64,000 nt of DNA, taken from Thermoanaerobaculia bacterium. Lineage in GTDB: Bacteria; Acidobacteriota; Thermoanaerobaculia; Gp7-AA8. The translations under genes were made by a program, and so were the position numbers. A model generated the notes under the pieces. It was given only the letters and a program-made list of their open reading frames with translations, did not search any database and was not told the origin of the DNA. Numbering within the stretch: the first letter of the stretch is position 1; every line of letters begins with the position of its first letter. Positions 39,413-48,257 of the stretch are shown piece after piece. The stretch is taken from NCBI GenBank assembly GCA_017883205.1, contig JADGNZ010000012.1, positions 72,151 to 136,150 of the forward strand. The letters are read 5' to 3'.

Positions 39413-39454
39413 CTCGGTATGATCTGGCGTAACGATTAGCTCCGAGGAGGACTC

Positions 39455-39877
39455 ATGCTTCCAGTCATCGTTCGCTCCGCTGATTCGCTTCGTAACGACA
39501 TTCAGGCCGGGCCGCATCGGATGATCGCCGATGAGCCCGTGAGTGCCGGCGGCACGGAAATGGGACCGACGCCGTATGACTTTCTCGCCGCCGCCCTCGG
39601 CACTTGCACATCGATGACGATGCGCGTCGTCGCGAAGAAGGAAAGCATTCCGCTCGAAGGAGTCGAGATCACGATCGAGAACGACCGGATGTACGCGAAG
39701 GATTGCGCCGATTGCCTCAGCACCAGCGGCTTCATCCATCGGTTCAACGTGGCCATCAAATTGATCGGAAACCTGACTCCGGCGCAACGAGAGCGTATGC
39801 TGGACGTCGCGGGGCGCTGTCCTGTCAACAAAACACTCCGCTCAGAGATCCGCATCGACGAGCGTCTCGTCGATTGA
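39455..39877 (+). CDS. OsmC-family peroxidase-like protein
   Basis: A 140-residue protein with the OsmC/YhfA layout: P-T-P-Y-D-F-L-A-A-A-L-G-T-C51 and the second conserved cysteine in R-C122-P-V. In OsmC/Ohr proteins these two Cys reduce organic hydroperoxides. The N-terminal part holds the D-E-P-x-x-x-G-G-T-E-M-G-P loop. The ribosome-binding site is GAGGAG. The gene lies just downstream of the 21-bp array, which is the obvious candidate for its control region. Confidence 0.88.
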   Translation: MLPVIVRSADSLRNDIQAGPHRMIADEPVSAGGTEMGPTPYDFLAAALGTCTSMTMRVVAKKESIPLEGVEITIENDRMYAKDCADCLSTSGFIHRFNVAIKLIGNLTPAQRERMLDVAGRCPVNKTLRSEIRIDERLVD

Positions 39878-39925
39878 GTTGTCCGGATTTCTTCTTCTCA
39901 CCAGTTCGGAGAACAGGTTCATCGC

Positions 39926-40399
39926 ATGACACCGCCCGCGGTGGAAACCAGGCAACGGGTCCTAGTCGCTGACGATGATCAATCGATCCGTCAGCTCGTC
40001 AGCACGATCGTCAAGCGCGAGGGTCTCTTCGTCGATGCCGTCGCTGATGGCGTCGAAGCGATCGAATCGCTCAAGAGGCACGACTACGCCGTCGTCCTGC
40101 TCGATCTCATGATGCCGCGGCTGGACGGATTCGGCGTCATTGCCTGGCTGAAAGAGAATCCGCCCGCGGTCAAGCCGATCATTCTCGTGATCACCGCGTA
40201 CGCCGACCAGAGTTTCAAAGAGGTCGATCCCAACCTCGTTTCCGGCATCCTCCGCAAGCCCTTCGAAATCGCCGACCTCGGCAATCTGATCCGCCTCTGC
40301 GTAAGCGGCTTTAACGATGAGCTGAGCCAGACACTCTTCCTGTCGAAAGACCGCGCCATCCGCGACTTCGCGCACGGGGAGAACGATCGGGAGACGTAG
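39926..40399 (+). CDS. Response regulator receiver protein
   Basis: A 157-residue receiver: V-L-V-A-D-D-D-Q-S, phosphoacceptor Asp in V-V-L-L-D-L-M-M-P-R-L-D-G, Thr in V-I-T-A-Y and Lys in L-R-K-P-F. About 35 extra residues follow without a recognised output domain. No kinase is adjacent. The start lies about 50 bp after the OsmC gene on the same strand. Confidence 0.87.
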   Translation: MTPPAVETRQRVLVADDDQSIRQLVSTIVKREGLFVDAVADGVEAIESLKRHDYAVVLLDLMMPRLDGFGVIAWLKENPPAVKPIILVITAYADQSFKEVDPNLVSGILRKPFEIADLGNLIRLCVSGFNDELSQTLFLSKDRAIRDFAHGENDRET

Positions 40400-40401
40400 T
40401 T

Positions 40402-40488
40402 GGGTCAGGTCTAAAGTCTAAAGTGCCGAAGCAGACTTGTCGCCTTAACGACGATCGTCCTCGGCACTTTAGACTTTAGACCTGACCC
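40402..40488. repeat. Perfect 28-bp inverted repeat (GGGTCAGGTCTAAAG...)
   Basis: Arms 40402-40429 and 40461-40488 are exact reverse complements with a 31-bp loop. The right arm contains the asnB stop codon and its last three codons. Between two convergent genes it could act as a bidirectional terminator, but its AT-moderate arms look more like a small dispersed element. Confidence 0.88.
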
Positions 40489-42329
40489 CAATTCTCGATC
40501 CAGTACTGCAGGATGATCAGCGCCCAGAGTGGCTTGGCGTTGTTTGCACGCCCCGAGCGATGCGCGGCCAGTAGATCGCCGACGATGCGCTCGTCCAGCA
40601 GACCCTGCGACCGGAGCCGTTCCGGCGCGAGCAGGCGATCGACTTCGGATCGCAATCCGTCATTCAGCCAGCTCGCGATCGGGACGCTCAGTCCGCGCTT
40701 GCGCCGGTAGATCACATCCTTCGGCAGCCAGCGCTCGGCCGCTTTCTTCAGCACCCACTTCGTCTCGAAACGGCGCAGGCGCAGATCGGTAGGAAGCGAC
40801 AGCGCGAAACGCGTGACGTCGCGGTCGAGGAACGGCGCGCGCGCTTCGACCGACGACAGCATCGTGGCGCGGTCGACTTTCACCAGCAGGTTGTCGCGAA
40901 GGTAGCTGCGATAGTCGAGCAGCATCGCTCCCGCCAGCGGATCGGCGCTCGAAGGCGCGACGGGAAGCTCCGGCATTTCCGCGTGGAGCTTGAAAACATC
41001 CGCGGGCAGTCCGGTTCCGAACCACGCCAGATGGCGCTCGATCCACGGCTTCTCGGCATCGGATACGAAACGCTTGAGGAGAAACTCGAGCGTCACTTTC
41101 TTCGTCGATGACGGAACGCGCTGCACGGCACGCCGCAGGATCGCGCGGACGAACGACGGCATCGCGTCGTACACCGGCGCCAGCTTATGTCCGATGTACG
41201 TCGGATAGCCGCCGAACAGCTCATCGGCACCTTCCCCGCTCAGAACAACCTTCACATGCTGCCGCGCCGCGCGCGCCAGCAGAAACGTCGGCAGAATCGC
41301 CGGATCGGCGAGAGGCTCGGCCACGCCCTTCACGACACTTTGCAAGGCTTCTAGCAACGTTCGCGCGTCGGTCGGAACCGGCACATAGCGCGTCTGAATC
41401 CGTTTCGCCAGCTCCTCGGCCACCGGACTCTCGTCATACGACTGTTCCGCAAACGCGGCCGAGTACGTGTGCACCCTATCGACGCCGATGAACTTCGCCG
41501 CCAGCGTGGCCAGGATCGAGGAGTCGAGACCGCCGCTCGTGAAAACGCCGACCGGCACGTCGGACATCACCTGTTTTTCGACTGCGCGCTCGACGAGGCG
41601 CCGCGTCTCCGCAACCGCTTCGCGCGCCGGAATCTGCTGGATGCGGAACGACTCCGGGTCCCAGTAGCGAACCGCTTCCTCCTCACTGTTCGTGAATCGA
41701 ACAAACGTTCCCGCTGCGACGCGCCGCACATCGCGAAACGGCGTGCGCGGCTCGGGGATATACCCGAAGCGTAGATACTCGCCGATGGCGGCAGGATCGA
41801 GCTCGCGGCTCACTTCAGGATGCCGCAACAGGCATTGCAGCTCCGACGCGAAAATCACCTCGGCGCCCGAGTTCCCGCCGACCTTCGCATAGAACAACGG
41901 CTTCTCGCCCGCACGATCGCGCGCCAGGATGAGCGTGTGCGTACGCGCGTCCCAGATCGCCAGACCGAACATTCCGTCGAGCTCCGGAATCGCCGCCACG
42001 CCGCGCTCCAGGTAAAGCGGAAGGATCGTCTCGACATCGGACTGCGAGCGGTAGGGATAGTCGGGATAGCGCTTTCGAATCTCGGGCGCGTTGTAGATCT
42101 CGCCGTTGCACTCCAGCCAAACCTGCGATCCGGGCGCCGCGAAGGGCTGATCGGCCCGTTCGTGAAGATCGATGATGCGCAGCCGCTCGGTGCCGATGAC
42201 CGCATCCGCCCGCGTAAACTCCGCATGCCCGTCCGGCCCGCGATGCCGCAGCGCTTCCCCCATGTACCCCAACACCTCGGGATACCGCAGCGCCGCACCA
42301 TCGGCGACCATTCCATAGATTCCGCACAT
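40476..42329 (-). CDS. asnB: Asparagine synthase (glutamine-hydrolysing)
   Basis: A 617-residue AsnB. The N-terminal Cys2 nucleophile (M-C-G-I-Y-G) begins the glutaminase domain, with R-H-R-G-P-D-G, C-N-G-E-I-Y-N and the S-D-V-E-T-I-L region. The synthetase domain has the ATP-pyrophosphatase loop F-T-S-G-G-L-D-S-S and L-S-G-E-G-A-D-E-L-F-G-G-Y. It converts aspartate to asparagine, or amidates a related substrate in exopolysaccharide or peptide pathways. The C-terminal G-Q-V and the stop are supplied by the inverted repeat at 40461-40488. Confidence 0.93.
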   Translation of the reverse strand: MCGIYGMVADGAALRYPEVLGYMGEALRHRGPDGHAEFTRADAVIGTERLRIIDLHERADQPFAAPGSQVWLECNGEIYNAPEIRKRYPDYPYRSQSDVETILPLYLERGVAAIPELDGMFGLAIWDARTHTLILARDRAGEKPLFYAKVGGNSGAEVIFASELQCLLRHPEVSRELDPAAIGEYLRFGYIPEPRTPFRDVRRVAAGTFVRFTNSEEEAVRYWDPESFRIQQIPAREAVAETRRLVERAVEKQVMSDVPVGVFTSGGLDSSILATLAAKFIGVDRVHTYSAAFAEQSYDESPVAEELAKRIQTRYVPVPTDARTLLEALQSVVKGVAEPLADPAILPTFLLARAARQHVKVVLSGEGADELFGGYPTYIGHKLAPVYDAMPSFVRAILRRAVQRVPSSTKKVTLEFLLKRFVSDAEKPWIERHLAWFGTGLPADVFKLHAEMPELPVAPSSADPLAGAMLLDYRSYLRDNLLVKVDRATMLSSVEARAPFLDRDVTRFALSLPTDLRLRRFETKWVLKKAAERWLPKDVIYRRKRGLSVPIASWLNDGLRSEVDRLLAPERLRSQGLLDERIVGDLLAAHRSGRANNAKPLWALIILQYWIENWGQV

Positions 42330-42497
42330 CGGGGGCGACTATAGCAAGGCGAGGTGCCGATCCCTCGCAGCGACGAGTCATCGCTGCTGTCATTCCGAGA
42401 GGGCGGGGCGGCGGGCGGGCGAGGAATCCCCCGCCTACGAAGCGAGACAGTCACCGATCGAGGATCGTGCGGAATGACCGACTGCGTACCACCGAAA

Positions 42498-42839
42498 CTA
42501 GGTGTTTCGTCTTGCTCCAAGCTTGCGGCGCGCCTCGCCGAATGCACGTTCCTCGAGCTCCACGCGCTCGCGGACGATCCGTTCGAGCCAGGAATCGACG
42601 TCGCGTTCTCTGTGCAGGCGGGCCAGAAACGCCGCTCGTCGAGCCAGATTCGCAGGCAGTCCTAGCGAAGTCGCCTGGCGTTTGACGTCGATCGGCGCTT
42701 CCCAGGCCGAGTCATCATGAGCTTCGGAAATCACTCGCTCATCGATTTGCTCTTGCCGGGAAATTGTCTTTTTCGGCGCGCGCAGTACGCGGGTTCTTGT
42801 TCGCGATCCTGAAACTGCAGCTGGTTTCGGTTTACTCAT
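42498..42839 (-). CDS. BrnA-position antitoxin
   Basis: A 113-residue basic protein that starts inside the BrnT stop (ATGA). It has a basic disordered N-terminus (S-G-S-R-T-R-T-R), an acidic stretch D-D-S-A-W-E-A-P-I-D, and a C-terminal helical part (L-P-A-N-L-A-R-R-A-A-F-L-A-R-L-H). The toxin-then-antitoxin order is that of brnT-brnA operons. Sequence similarity to BrnA is weak, so identity rests on position. Confidence 0.6.
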   Translation of the reverse strand: MSKPKPAAVSGSRTRTRVLRAPKKTISRQEQIDERVISEAHDDSAWEAPIDVKRQATSLGLPANLARRAAFLARLHRERDVDSWLERIVRERVELEERAFGEARRKLGARRNT

Positions 42840-43087
42840 AGCGGCCAACCCGTGATGATTCTGACGATTCTACCCGGCTTGAGCTCAAAGATGATTTCGA
42901 GCGGACGTCCGGCGATCGTCCGTCCGTAGAGTTGAAACCGGTTGTCATCCCTCTTATTGCGGCGAATTCTGAAGTCGTAAAAGAATGCCTCGACGGCCTC
43001 CTCGAACGTGACGCCGTGGATTGCAAGCTTGTCGTTCTCGAAGTCGTATTCGAAGTCCGCCGGCTCGAAGGTGTCCCATCTGACCAC
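42836..43087 (-). CDS. BrnT-family toxin
   Basis: An 83-residue protein with F-E-Y-D-F-E-N-D-K-L-A-I-H-G-V-T-F-E-E-A-V-E-A-F, R-F-Q-L-Y-G-R-T, G-R-P-L-E-I-I-F and R-I-V-R-I-I-T. This is the RelE-like BrnT ribonuclease pattern, although the canonical N-x-x-K-H-x-I is N-D-K-L-A-I-H here. It overlaps its antitoxin gene by 4 bp. Like other BrnT toxins it would inhibit translation. Confidence 0.8.
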   Translation of the reverse strand: MVRWDTFEPADFEYDFENDKLAIHGVTFEEAVEAFFYDFRIRRNKRDDNRFQLYGRTIAGRPLEIIFELKPGRIVRIITGWPL

Positions 43088-43174
43088 GCCGTAATTCTAA
43101 GCACGTCTTTGCCAGATGGCGGATCGATTACCGCTGGAGGGGCTGTCGTTTCCTCGCGTATGCCTTCGCATCGG

Positions 43175-43236
43175 TCCGCGTTTACCGCCGGGCGAGACGC
43201 CCGCCGGTCGCAGGCGAGACGCCTGCACTCCTTTAC
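43175..43236. repeat. GGCGAGACGCCTGC palindromic repeat
   Basis: ACCGCCGGGCGAGACGCCCGCCGGTC followed by GCAGGCGAGACGCCTGCACTCC. The same family is at 37160-37300 and 45168-45216. The end touches the 3' terminus of the glycosyltransferase gene. Confidence 0.7.
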
Positions 43237-44858
43237 CGCGCGTATGCCACGTATCGCGCGTCGCTGCCAACGACGCGCAATCCTCGCGCGGCGAGCTGCG
43301 CGCGATGAGGCGCGTCGTTGTTGCGCACGATGTAGATGCGCGGCGTTGTTGCATCGAGAAGGGCGCCGCCTAGCCATGACTCCGGCTTGATCGATGCGCC
43401 GCCGCTGAAGGTTGCGTAGTGGCGGATGAGGTAGTTGCTCGTCAGCTCTTCCGCGTCCGGCGTGACGACGATCATCGTCCTTTGAGCGTAGAACGTCATC
43501 GAGCCGCTAAACGAATCGATGCCGACGACCTCGGTTTTCGGCGTCACCAGCGGACGCAGTTGTTCGACCAGCCCCGCCTCGGAACGGCGTGCTCCGATCG
43601 CTTGCATGATCGGATTGGCAGTGAGCGGGATCGCGATCATCGGGATCGTCAGCGCAACGAGCGCGACGTCGCGCCGCGGCATGAGCGCAAGCGCGCCGCC
43701 GATGATCCATGTTGCTCCGATTGCGATCGCGGAGACCTTCGCAGCATCGCCGTACTCCGCTGGCAGATGGACGACGAACGGCGCGATGACCAGCGCGGCG
43801 CCGGCAATCAACAGCACGATCGCAGCCACACGCGAGCCGGTGCGCGCGTCGCGCCAGATGCGCGCAACCAGCAGAGCGACCGGCGCCATCAGCGGCAGGA
43901 TGTACTGCGGCCGCTTCGATTGCGAGATCGAAAAGAAGAGGAACGGAATGGCGATCCAGAGCAGGAGAAAGATCGTGAAGCGGTCGCGGCGATCGATCGC
44001 TTTCGGACTGCCGAGGAGAACGATCGACCATGGCAGGGCGCCGCCGATGATGTACGGGATGAAGTACCAGGGCGGCCCCGTCCGCTTGAGCGCTTTCGTG
44101 GCCAGCCGTTGCGCAGTTTCGGTCACGAGCACGTAGTGCAGAAAATCAGGAATGGCGAGCGAGATCGCCCACACCCACGGGGCCACAGCGAGAATGAAGA
44201 GTCCCAATCCGCTCCACGACCAGAGCGCGCGAAAACGTTTGCGCCAGACGGCGTACGGAATCGCCACGAGCAGCGGCAGCGCAAGCGCGACCGGCCCTTT
44301 CGTGATCACGCCGAGTCCGATGGCTAGCCAGGCAAGACCAGACCATTTGCGCGACTCTTCCTCGCAGGCCAGGTAGAAGAATGCCGTCGCCATCGTGATG
44401 AAGAGCGCAAGGGCGCTGTCGAAGATGACCGTTCGCGAGAAGGAGATCGCGAATGGCGTCGCCAGAAAAACAATTGCCGCGATCAGGTCGCCTTGCGGCG
44501 CCTGAGCTCCCGTTTCGTCTGCCGAGGACGATGGAGCAATACAGCGCCGCATGAGCCACCAGAGAAAGGCCGCGTTGATCAGCGTGAAGAGCAGTGCCGG
44601 CAGGCGTGCTGCCGTTTCGGTCGGGCCCAGCACTTCCATCGCCGCGGCTTCGGCGGCGAAATAGACGATCGGCTTGTCGAGGTACGGCAGCCCGTCGAGA
44701 CGCGGCATGACGTAGTCGTTCGTCGCCGCCATCTCGCGGCCCACTTCGGCGTTGCGGCCTTCGTCGGGATCGAACAGCGGAAACCCGCCGAGGTGGATGG
44801 AAAGGGCGACGACGACAGCGAGAAGCCACCAGCGCAGTAAGGAGGAAGGTCCGGCCAA
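43233..44858 (-). CDS. GT39/ArnT-like membrane glycosyltransferase
   Basis: A 541-residue polytopic protein with about 11 membrane spans. The first periplasmic loop contains F-P-L-F-D-P-D-E-G-R-N-A-E-V-G-R-E-M, the Asp/Glu catalytic signature of the ArnT/PMT (GT-C, GT39/83) family, then P-Y-L-D-K-P-I-V-Y-F. A soluble C-terminal domain follows. These enzymes move a sugar from a polyprenyl phosphate to lipid A or another envelope acceptor. No partner lipid-A genes are nearby. Confidence 0.88.
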   Translation of the reverse strand: MAGPSSLLRWWLLAVVVALSIHLGGFPLFDPDEGRNAEVGREMAATNDYVMPRLDGLPYLDKPIVYFAAEAAAMEVLGPTETAARLPALLFTLINAAFLWWLMRRCIAPSSSADETGAQAPQGDLIAAIVFLATPFAISFSRTVIFDSALALFITMATAFFYLACEEESRKWSGLAWLAIGLGVITKGPVALALPLLVAIPYAVWRKRFRALWSWSGLGLFILAVAPWVWAISLAIPDFLHYVLVTETAQRLATKALKRTGPPWYFIPYIIGGALPWSIVLLGSPKAIDRRDRFTIFLLLWIAIPFLFFSISQSKRPQYILPLMAPVALLVARIWRDARTGSRVAAIVLLIAGAALVIAPFVVHLPAEYGDAAKVSAIAIGATWIIGGALALMPRRDVALVALTIPMIAIPLTANPIMQAIGARRSEAGLVEQLRPLVTPKTEVVGIDSFSGSMTFYAQRTMIVVTPDAEELTSNYLIRHYATFSGGASIKPESWLGGALLDATTPRIYIVRNNDAPHRAQLAARGLRVVGSDARYVAYAR

Positions 44859-44936
44859 AGCGGGCGAAGGATACAGCTAATATTCGCGCTTATGTTTCGA
44901 CGAATGATCCTTCTGATCTTCTTCAGCGCGATGGTT

Positions 44937-45135
44937 GGAGCACAGACAAGAGTGTCTGTGCCACACAATGCCCGGCATCTGGCACAGGCAGGAGTGTCTG
45001 GGCCACACAGTGCCCGGCATCTGGCACAGGCAGGAGTGTCTGGGCCACATGAAAGCCAGAATCAGGCAGAGACAAAAGTGTCTGTGGCCAACGGCAGGCA
45101 CAATGTGGCACAGACACTCTTGTCTGTGTCCCCCG
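44937..45135. repeat. 42-bp tandem/inverted repeats (AGACAAGAGTGTCTG family)
   Basis: Two near-identical 42-bp units (CCCGGCATCTGGCACAGGCA...GTGTCTGGGCCAC) start near 44961 and 45003. Degenerate and inverted relatives (GACAAAAGTGTCTGTGG, CACAGACACTCTTGTCTG) extend to 45135. The core is related to the AGACATTCTTGTCTGC palindrome at 6303-6470. Frames crossing it are not genes. Confidence 0.8.
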
Positions 45136-45148
45136 CGCTACGGAAGCC

Positions 45149-45958
45149 ATGAACGAGCGCGTTGAAAAGACGCAGGCGGGACGCCTACGAGCCAGCCGGC
45201 GGGACGCCTGCGTTCCGATTCGCGACATTCTCGGGCGCAGCTTCGAATTTCTCACCGCGCCGAAGCGCGTGGTCTCGCTCGTTCCTTCGCTCACCGAGAC
45301 TCTCTTCGACCTCGGTACTGGCGACGATGTCGCCGGCATCACCGACTTCTGCATCTTTCCCGAGAACCTGAACAAGCCGCGGGTCGGCGGAACAAAGAAT
45401 CCGCGCATCGACGAGATCCGGGCGCTTGCACCCGATCTGGTCTACGTCAATCTGGAAGAGAACCTGGAAAGGCATGCGCAAGCGATCGAAGCCTTCGCGC
45501 CGGTCTTCGTGACGGAGCCGAAGACCGTCGACGACGTCGCGACGTTGATCGCGACGCTCGGATCCATCCATTATCGCGTCGAGCGAGCGGACGACCTGAG
45601 AGAGGCTCTGGCGAAGGAGCGCGTGCACGTCGCCTCGTTCACCTTCGCCGTGCCGATCTGGAAGAAGCCGTGGATGTGGTGCGGCGGCGACACGTACGTA
45701 TCGAACCTCGTCGAGTCGATCGGAGGACGCAATGTGATGCACGACGAGATGCGCTACCCATCGCTCTCGCTCGAACAGGTGCTGTCGCTGCATCCTGACG
45801 TCGTCTTCCTTCCCGACGAGCCCTACGCGTTCACAGCCGGTGACGCTGCCGAGATCACGGGCACGCGTGTCATCGGCCCATTCCCCGGCCATCTCTTCAC
45901 CTGGCACGGCACGAGAACGATCCTCGGGTTGCGATTTCTACGCGACTGTTTCGGGTGA
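45149..45958 (+). CDS. BtuF/FecB-type helical-backbone metal receptor, no signal peptide
   Basis: A 269-residue frame. Residues 35 onward match the class III periplasmic-binding fold: R-V-V-S-L-V-P-S-L-T-E-T-L-F-D-L-G, V-A-G-I-T-D-F-C, V-G-G-T-K-N-P and D-L-V-Y-V-N-L-E-E-N. These proteins bind cobalamin or ferric-siderophore complexes. The first 25 codons are encoded by a GGCGGGACGCCTGC repeat (T-Q-A-G-R-L-R-A-S-R-R-D-A-C). There is no signal peptide, so the protein is cytoplasmic or has lost its export signal. No permease or ATPase gene lies nearby. Confidence 0.8.
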   Translation: MNERVEKTQAGRLRASRRDACVPIRDILGRSFEFLTAPKRVVSLVPSLTETLFDLGTGDDVAGITDFCIFPENLNKPRVGGTKNPRIDEIRALAPDLVYVNLEENLERHAQAIEAFAPVFVTEPKTVDDVATLIATLGSIHYRVERADDLREALAKERVHVASFTFAVPIWKKPWMWCGGDTYVSNLVESIGGRNVMHDEMRYPSLSLEQVLSLHPDVVFLPDEPYAFTAGDAAEITGTRVIGPFPGHLFTWHGTRTILGLRFLRDCFG

Positions 45959-46750
45959 TTCGTCGATGAGATGGAACCGCAGGAAGCCGAGCACGTGCCG
46001 GATGACCTCGCGCGACATCTCGCTGTCGTGCGCAATATCGAACGCGTGCGGCGCCTCGGCGTGATTGATCAGAGTGAGCGGCAGATTGCACTCCAACGCC
46101 TTGCTCACAAAACGATCGAGCGTTTGGTTCAGGTGCGGAAACTCGTCGCGGCCCGCGCGGACAATCATCAGCGGCAACTTCGGCGGCAGATCGCTGACTG
46201 ATTTGCCCGCCGCTGGATTCCTGTATCCGAACTGCTTTGCGCCATCCTCGACGGCGGTGTGGCCATCGAGGTCGAGCATCAATCCGTAGCAGAGAGCGGC
46301 GCAACGGAACGCATCGGAAGGTTCGTTTATCAGCACAGAAAGCGCCGTCGGAACGCTCCCCGAGCACGACCAGATGCCGATCCGCGCTTCGTCGATGCAC
46401 AGTGTTTCCGCGTTCTGGCGGATGAACGCGAGCACCGCTTCGGCATCGGCGGGCGGCTCGCGATTCGAGTAGGTAACGGCGATGAGTCCCGAGGCCGCGG
46501 CAAGCTCCGCCCAGGAGATGTACGACGCCATCTCCTTCTGTTTGCATCCGAAGAACTTCTGAAATCCGGGATCGGGATAGCCGGTCACGAAGACTACCGC
46601 CGCTGTTCGGACCTCGGGCTTCGAATCTGGCGGATAGTAAAGATCGATCGTGAGCTCATCGCGATACGGAACATCGCGCCGCACGGTCACGGCATCCTGA
46701 CCGGGCATTCGATAGACGACCGGCCGCTTCGTGATCGGAACTTCGCTCAT
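45938..46750 (-). CDS. Alpha/beta hydrolase (dienelactone-hydrolase-like)
   Basis: The ATG at 46750 (M-S-E-V-P-I-T-K-R) gives 270 residues of an alpha/beta hydrolase: Y-R-D-E-L-T-I-D-L-Y-Y-P, V-F-V-T-G-Y-P-D-P, a nucleophile elbow I-W-S-C-S-G-S-V-P, an acid in V-R-A-G-R-D-E and a His in E-A-P-H-A-F-D. The substrate is unknown. It follows the second hydrolase gene with a 6-bp gap, in an operon with a Rieske protein. Its 3' end overlaps the convergent BtuF-like gene by 21 bp. Confidence 0.82.
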   Translation of the reverse strand: MSEVPITKRPVVYRMPGQDAVTVRRDVPYRDELTIDLYYPPDSKPEVRTAAVVFVTGYPDPGFQKFFGCKQKEMASYISWAELAAASGLIAVTYSNREPPADAEAVLAFIRQNAETLCIDEARIGIWSCSGSVPTALSVLINEPSDAFRCAALCYGLMLDLDGHTAVEDGAKQFGYRNPAAGKSVSDLPPKLPLMIVRAGRDEFPHLNQTLDRFVSKALECNLPLTLINHAEAPHAFDIAHDSEMSREVIRHVLGFLRFHLIDESPETVA

Positions 46751-46756
46751 GAACAA

Positions 46757-47392
46757 CTACCCCGCGATGATCTCGGTGGCCCAGAGGCGCATTGTCTCTT
46801 CGACCGAATCGAGCTGGCGGGTGAAGAAGTGATCGGCTCCGGTGATGATCATCGTCTCGGCATTGCGAATCTGCTGGCCAAGCTTCTCGACCTTGTCGAC
46901 ATCGCCGAACTCATCCTGCGTGCCGTGCAGAATCAGCATCGGCTTCTCGCACGAGTGCAGATAGCCGAAGTCGTATTTGTTGACGGGCGTACCGATGAGA
47001 AAAAGTGCGTCGACGGAACTGATCTCGCACGCGACGCGCGAGGCCACCCAGGCGCCGAAGGAAAAGCCACCGACGATGACCTTCGCGTCCGGATGTTTCT
47101 TCGTCACCCAGTCGATCGCAGCGACGACGTCCGCCTGTTCACCTTCGCCGTCTTCGTGATGTCCCGCGCTGGCACCGGTGCCGCGGAAGTTGAAACGGAG
47201 CGTTGCCACATTCGCAGCCTCCAGTCCTCGGGCGGCGCGGAAGACGACTTTGTTGTGCAGCGTGCCGCCGCCGAGGGGATGCGGATGACAGACCACGCCG
47301 ACGGCGGCAGGATCCTGAAGATCGCGGTAAAGCGCTTCGAGCTTCCCGGCGCTGGAGAAGAGATCGACGTGGCGGAGCGGCTTCGGATTCAC
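46757..47392 (-). CDS. Alpha/beta hydrolase (KANL3/Tex30-like)
   Basis: A 211-residue protein starting at a GTG that overlaps the Rieske gene's stop (GTGA). It has V-V-C-H-P-H-P-L-G-G-G-T-L-H-N-K-V, F-R-G-T-G-A-S-A-G, the nucleophile elbow V-G-G-F-S-F-G-A-W-V, I-L-H-G-T-Q-D-E and a C-terminal His in G-A-D-H-F-F. This is the small alpha/beta hydrolase group with H-P-H-P; the substrate is unknown, with esterase or thioesterase activity possible. Confidence 0.85.
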   Translation of the reverse strand: MNPKPLRHVDLFSSAGKLEALYRDLQDPAAVGVVCHPHPLGGGTLHNKVVFRAARGLEAANVATLRFNFRGTGASAGHHEDGEGEQADVVAAIDWVTKKHPDAKVIVGGFSFGAWVASRVACEISSVDALFLIGTPVNKYDFGYLHSCEKPMLILHGTQDEFGDVDKVEKLGQQIRNAETMIITGADHFFTRQLDSVEETMRLWATEIIAG

Positions 47393-47727
47393 AGTGCGTC
47401 CGATGTTTCGCGCACTGGCGAAAGCTTGACGAGGATGCGGCCGCTGTCGACCTTCACGTCATGCGTGGCGATCGTGAAGTCTCTGTTTCCCGGGCACCGG
47501 CCGGTCGTGACGTCGAATCCCCAAAGGTGCCACGGACAGACGATCTCGTCGCCGATCAGATCGCCCTCGGCCAGCGGTCCGCCGCGGTGAGGACAAGTGT
47601 TGTCCGTCGCAAAGAACCCGTGCGATGTATGGCAGATCGCGACCGTGTGGTCATCGATTTTGACGGACTTGATGCGCCCGACCGGCAGGTCAGTCTCGCG
47701 GAGAACCTCGATAAATGCTTCGGTCAT
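47389..47727 (-). CDS. Rieske [2Fe-2S] ferredoxin-like protein
   Basis: A 112-residue protein with both Rieske boxes, C-P-H-R-G-G-P-L and C-P-W-H-L-W-G-F-D, which give the two Cys and two His cluster ligands. The small size and F-F-A-T-D-N-T start resemble NirD or dioxygenase-type ferredoxins. It probably carries electrons in the cytoplasm for an oxygenase or reductase. It heads a leftward operon with two alpha/beta hydrolases, which hints at a catabolic role. Confidence 0.9.
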   Translation of the reverse strand: MTEAFIEVLRETDLPVGRIKSVKIDDHTVAICHTSHGFFATDNTCPHRGGPLAEGDLIGDEIVCPWHLWGFDVTTGRCPGNRDFTIATHDVKVDSGRILVKLSPVRETSDAL

Positions 47728-47774
47728 CGGACGCGCACTCTAGCAAACCGCTCGCGGTTCGGGTCCTCGCAGGC

Positions 47775-48257
47775 TCAGTGACTGTTTCCCCTCATCGTCC
47801 GATAGGTCTTCCAGTCGGGTTCGTTCCCGGCGAGGTGAAGCGTGATCGGATACGGGTGTCCGGGCAGCAGATTGTTGAGCGCAGCGGCGAACGCTTTCGG
47901 ATCCCCGGCATACCAGAACCAGGTCCGATCGCCGTTGCCGGTCACGACCATCATCAGGTAGGCGACGTGATCGCCCTGAATCGGATCGATCGCCGCTTCG
48001 AGCCGGGCGAAGTTCGCCTCAACCTCCGGCGAAGGCATTCCCGCCGCATCCGGCGTGTACTTCCAATGCATCTCGATCCGGTTCGGATATTGCGCAGGCT
48101 CAACCGCGGGCGGAGTCTCGTTCCGCACTTTCCACTTCAAAACCTTGTCCGACACTTTGTTCTCGAACTTGAGCCACCCGAGGTTGGGTGGTGTGGTGGC
48201 GGCGGCAAGCGTGAATGCGATGAGTGTCGCGCTCAGGATGGCAGCGATCTGTTTCAT
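47775..48257 (-). CDS. Exported DUF695-like protein
   Basis: The ATG at 48257 overlaps the upstream stop. It gives 160 residues with a signal peptide (K-Q-I-A-A-I-L-S-A-T-L-I-A-F-T-L-A-A-A). The mature part has W-F-W-Y-A-G-D-P-K-A-F-A-A-A-L-N and N-E-P-D-W-K-T-Y, as in DUF695-type proteins; the function of these is unknown. It is the last gene of the cax/PAP2/amrS operon. Confidence 0.6.
   Translation of the reverse strand: MKQIAAILSATLIAFTLAAATTPPNLGWLKFENKVSDKVLKWKVRNETPPAVEPAQYPNRIEMHWKYTPDAAGMPSPEVEANFARLEAAIDPIQGDHVAYLMMVVTGNGDRTWFWYAGDPKAFAAALNNLLPGHPYPITLHLAGNEPDWKTYRTMRGNSH

Noticed and set aside
39250-39432. Coding frames with a 7-residue repeat (T-H-E-C-x-x-G forward, H-A-F-x-x-R-I reverse)
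   Set aside because: A 21-bp repeat stays open in several frames by chance; no start signal or signal peptide fits, and the region is upstream of OsmC.
44892-45152. Forward ORF of 86 codons before the BtuF-like gene
   Set aside because: It is read almost entirely from 42-bp repeats, has a weak start, and has no counterpart domain.
46259-47590. 443-codon forward ORF across the hydrolase operon
   Set aside because: Antisense to three genes with catalytic motifs; it has no family signature.
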